Positions 60,757 through 64,000 of a DNA stretch of 64,000 bases are shown piece by piece; the stretch's first letter is position 1, and each line of letters begins with the position of its first letter. The DNA comes from Clusia tigrina (lineage: Eukaryota > Arthropoda > Insecta > Diptera > Clusiidae). The position numbers and the translations under genes are program-made. Where the stretch lies: positions 159,535,863-159,599,862 of the forward strand of contig OV050030.1 in the NCBI GenBank assembly GCA_920105625.2. The letters run 5' to 3'. The notes under the pieces are model-generated. The model saw only the letters and a list, made by a program, of their open reading frames with translations. It did no database searches and was not told where the DNA came from.

Positions 60757-63700
60757 TAAGCTATCGCTCATAGCTATGCTACCCTTGAGTCCAAAATCAA
60801 ACACTGATAAAACTTCAAATGGCCCTAACTTCTATACTGTGCATGCTATACCTATCAAAGTTTGCAACATTCAAATGCTTGTAACCTTTTACTGGAACGA
60901 AATAAAATCTTGAAATTTTGTGACTCGAGCCTCTTATCCATTTAAGCTATCGCTCATAGCTATGCTACCCTTGAGTCCCAAATCAACCACCTTTAAACTT
61001 CAAATTGCCCTAACTTCCATACGGTGCGTCCTATACCTAGCAAAGTTTGCAACATTTAAAAGCTTCTAACTTTTTACTGGAGCGTAATAAAACCTTAAAA
61101 TTTTGTGACAATAAAGTACACGTGCCTCTTGTGAATTTAAGCTATCGCTCATAGCTATGCTAGCCTTGAGCCCGAAAACAAACACTGATAAAACTTCAAA
61201 TGACCCTTACTGCTATACAGTGCGTCCTATATCTATCAAAGTTTGCAGCATTTAAATGCTTGTAACTTTTTACTGGAGCGTCATGAAACCTTGAAATTAT
61301 GTCACAATAAAGTACTCGTACCTCTTATCAATTTAAGCTATTGCTCATAGCTATGCTACCCTTGAGTCCAAAATCAAACACTAATAAAACTTCTAATGGC
61401 CCTAACTTCTATACTGTGCATGCTATACCTATCAAAGTTTGCAACATTCAAATGCTTGTAACCTTTTACTGGAGCGAAATAAAATCTTGAAATTTTGTGA
61501 CTCGAGCCTCTTATCGATTTAAGCTATCGCTCATAGCTATGCTACCCTTGAGTCCCAAACCAAACACCTTTAAACTTCAAATGGCCCTAACTTCTATACA
61601 GTGCGTCCTATAGCTATCAAAATTTGTAACAATCAAATGCTTGTAACTTTTTACTGGAGCGTAATAAATTCTTGAAATTTTGTGACAAAGTACTCGAGCC
61701 TCTTATCGATTTAAGCTATAGCCCATAGCTATGCTACCCTTGAGTCCCAAATCAAACCCCTTTAAACTTCAAATGGCCCTAACTTCTATACGGTGCGTCC
61801 TATACCTATCAAAATTTGCAACAATCAAATGCTTGTAACATTTTACTGGAGCATCATAAACCCTTGAAATTATGTCACAATAAAGTACTCGTACCTTTTA
61901 TCAATTTAATCTATCGCGCATAGCTATGCTACCCTTGAGTCAGAAATCAAACACTGAAAAAACTTCAAATGGCACTAACTTCTATACTGTGCATCCCATA
62001 ACTATCAAAGTTTGCAACATTTAAATGCTTGTAGCTTTTTACTGGAGCGTAATAAAACCTTGAAATTTTGTGACAATAAAGTACTCGAGCCTCTTGTCAA
62101 TTTAAGCTATCGATCATAGCTATGCTACCATTGAGCCCGAAAACAAACACTGATAAAACTTCAAATGGCCCTTACTTCTATACGGTGCGTCCTATACCTA
62201 TCAAAGCTTGCAACATTCAAATGCTTGTAACTTTTTACAGGAGCGTAATAAAGCCTTGAAATTTTGAAGAAGTACTCGTGCCTCTTGTTAATTTAAGCTA
62301 TCGCTCATAGCTATGCTACCCGAGAGTCCCAAAACAAACATTGATGAAACTTCAAATGGCCCTAACTTCTATACGGTGCGTCCTATACCTATCATAGTTT
62401 GCAACATTCAAATGCTTGTAACTTTTTACAGGATTGTAATAAAACCTTGAAATTTTGTGACAAAAAAGTACTCGAGCCTCTTGTCAATTTAAGCTATCGC
62501 TCATAGCTATGCTAGCCTTGAGCCCGAAAACAAACACTGATAAAACTTCAAATGATCCTTACTGCTATACAGTGCGTCCTATACCTATCAAAGTTTGCAA
62601 CATTTAAATGCTTGTAACTTTTTACTGGAGCGTCATGAAACCTTGAAATTTTGTGACAATAAAGTACTCGTGCCTCTTGTCAATTTAAGCTATCGCTCAT
62701 AGCTATGCTACCCTTGAGTCCCAAAACAAACAATGATACATTTTTAAATGGTCCTAATTTCTATACGGTGCGTCCTATACCTATCAAAGTTTGCAACATT
62801 CATATGCTTGTAAATTTTTACAGGAGCGTAATAAAACCTTGAAATTTTGTGATATTGAAGTACTCGAGCCTCTTGTCAATTTAAGCTATCGCTCATAGCT
62901 ATGCTACCATTCAGCCCGAAAACAAACACCATTAAACTTCAAATGGCCCTAAGCTCTGTACGGTGCATCCTATACCTATCATAGTTTGCAACATTCAAAT
63001 GCTTGTAACTTTTTACAGGAGTGTAATAAAACCTTGAAATTTTGTGTCAATAAAGTACTCGAGCCTCTTGTCAATTTAAGCTATCGCTCATAGCTATGCT
63101 AGCCTTGAGCCCGAAAACAAACACTGATAAAACTTCAAATGACCCTTACTGCTATACAGTGCGTCCTATACCTATCAAAGTTTGCTACATTTAAATGCTT
63201 GTAACTTTTTACTGGAGCGTCATGAAACCTTGAAATTTTGTAACAATAAAGTACTCGTGCCTCTTGTCAATTTAAGCTATCGCTCATAGCTATGCTACCC
63301 TTGAGTCCCTAAACAAACAATGATAAATTTTTAAATGGTCCTAATTTCTATACGGTGCGTCCTATACCTATCAAAGTTTGCAATATTCAAATGCTTGTAA
63401 ATTTTTACAGGAGCGTAATAAAACCTTGAAATTTTGTGACATTGAAGTACTCGAGCCTCTTGTCAATTTAAGCTATCGCTCATAGCTATGCTACCATTCA
63501 GCCCGAAAACAAACACCATTAAACTTCAAATGGCCCTAAGTTCTGTGCGGTGCGTCCTATACCTATCAAAGTTTGCAACATTCAAATGCTTGTAACTTTT
63601 TACAGGAGCGTAATAAAACCTTGAAATTTTGTGACAATAAAGTGCTCGAGCCTCTTGTCAATTTAAGCTATCGCTCATAGCTATGGTACCCTTGAGCCCG

Positions 63701-63855
63701 AAAACAAACACTGAGAAAAATTCAAATGGACCTTACTTCTATACGGTGCGTCCTATACCTATCAAAGTTTGCAACATTCAAATGCTTGTAACTTTTTACG
63801 GGAGCGTTATAAAACCTTGAAATTTTGATGAAAGTACTCGTGCCTCTTGATAATT
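60757..63855 (+). repeat. Fifth copy of the 3,100-bp unit
   Basis: Follows 44841-47940 at a spacing of 15,916 bp, falling to 15,915 after a single-base deletion near 62270 (gaagaagtactcg for gaagaaagtactcg). All sixteen monomers are in the same order. It lacks the patch at 45499-45533. The bases after it (taagctttcg at 63856 onward) are the same as those after copy 4, and they continue to the window end. Confidence 0.88.
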
Positions 63856-64000
63856 TAAGCTTTCGCTCATAGCTATGCTACCCGAGAGTCCCAAAACAAA
63901 CATTGATGAAACTTCAAATGGCCCTAACTTCTATACGGTGCGTCCTATACCTATCATAGTTTGCAACATTCAAATGCTTGTAACTTTTTACAGGAGTGTA
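63856..64000 (+). repeat. Start of a further 4,278-type unit, cut by window end
   Basis: Matches 47941-48085 and 55714-55858, with the ctacccgagagtccc linker, cattgatgaaac and caggagtgta. The array therefore continues beyond the window with the same order as after copy 4. Confidence 0.8.

Larger units (their letters stand above)
19183..64000 (+). repeat. Satellite array, right domain (mixed monomer lengths)
   Basis: The same satellite family in the same orientation to the window end, but with more length classes: about 195, 192 (gaagaaagtactcg or gacaaagtactcg forms) and about 185 (gtgactcgag form). The XhoI-type ctcgag variant, ctaccattcagcccg and ctagccttgagcccg linkers and caggagcg variants are common here. 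Because many monomers are not multiples of three, the - strand frame seen in the left domain is usually broken. No gene, RNA gene or unique sequence was seen in these 44.8 kb. Confidence 0.97.

Noticed and set aside
1..64000. CRISPR array
   Set aside because: Direct repeats are about 195 bp with no unique spacers between short repeats. The repeat is contiguous and the context is eukaryotic.
1..64000. Known centromere-protein box (CENP-B type) or telomeric repeat
   Set aside because: I looked for the CENP-B core (TTCG....A..CGGG) and for TTAGG/TTAGGG runs and saw neither. The palindrome catagctatg is not a CENP-B box.
1..64000. Inverted segments within the array
   Set aside because: Every monomer I read has the same orientation on both sides of the insertion. 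No reverse-complement block was noticed.

Overview
This window is almost entirely satellite DNA. From base 1 to base 64000 the same AT-rich unit of about 185-196 bp (most often 195-196) recurs head to tail in one orientation. About 320 copies is an estimate from length divided by unit size. The only break is one 1.1-kb insertion at 18070-19182. This is the 3' end of a 5'-truncated non-LTR retrotransposon, with an uninterrupted reverse-transcriptase C-terminal reading frame (18116-19045), a short 3' UTR, an AATAAA signal and a 6-bp target-site duplication cut from the satellite. Nothing bacterial was seen: no operons, ribosome sites, tRNA or rRNA. A megasatellite with higher-order repeats plus a jockey/CR1-type retroelement points to a nuclear chromosome of an invertebrate, probably an arthropod. 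That assignment is inference from the RT style. Centromeric or pericentromeric location is plausible but not shown by sequence alone.

Layout. 1-3520: a 2,178-bp higher-order unit (one full copy and about half of a second), then a rearranged partial copy to about 4220. 4220-5880: irregular monomers. 5880-17515: two copies of a unit of about 30 monomers (spacing 5,853-5,855 bp over most of its length), differing by whole-monomer gains and losses. 17515-18069: a return to the monomer types of the first 700 bases. 18070-19182: the retrotransposon. 19183-20370: mixed, diverged monomers. 20370-34810: a family of 3.6-4.3-kb units. 35541-47940: four tandem copies of a 3,100-bp, 16-monomer unit with exact spacing. 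47941-58500: three copies of another unit (spacing 4,278 bp, then 3,495 bp) with whole-monomer deletions. 58500-60756: mixed monomers of the same types. 60757-63855: a fifth copy of the 3,100-bp unit, followed to the window end by the same sequence that follows copy four.

The biology is repeat turnover: unequal exchange moving whole monomers, block duplication, short conversion-like patches, and microhomology deletions creating length classes. Each standard monomer carries a perfect 10-bp palindrome (catagctatg) and two AATAAA hexamers on the + strand. A 61-codon open frame recurs on the - strand of many 195/196-bp monomers, but I treat it as a by-product of the repeat and not as a gene. No previously undescribed protein system was found. 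The notable material is the nested repeat architecture.
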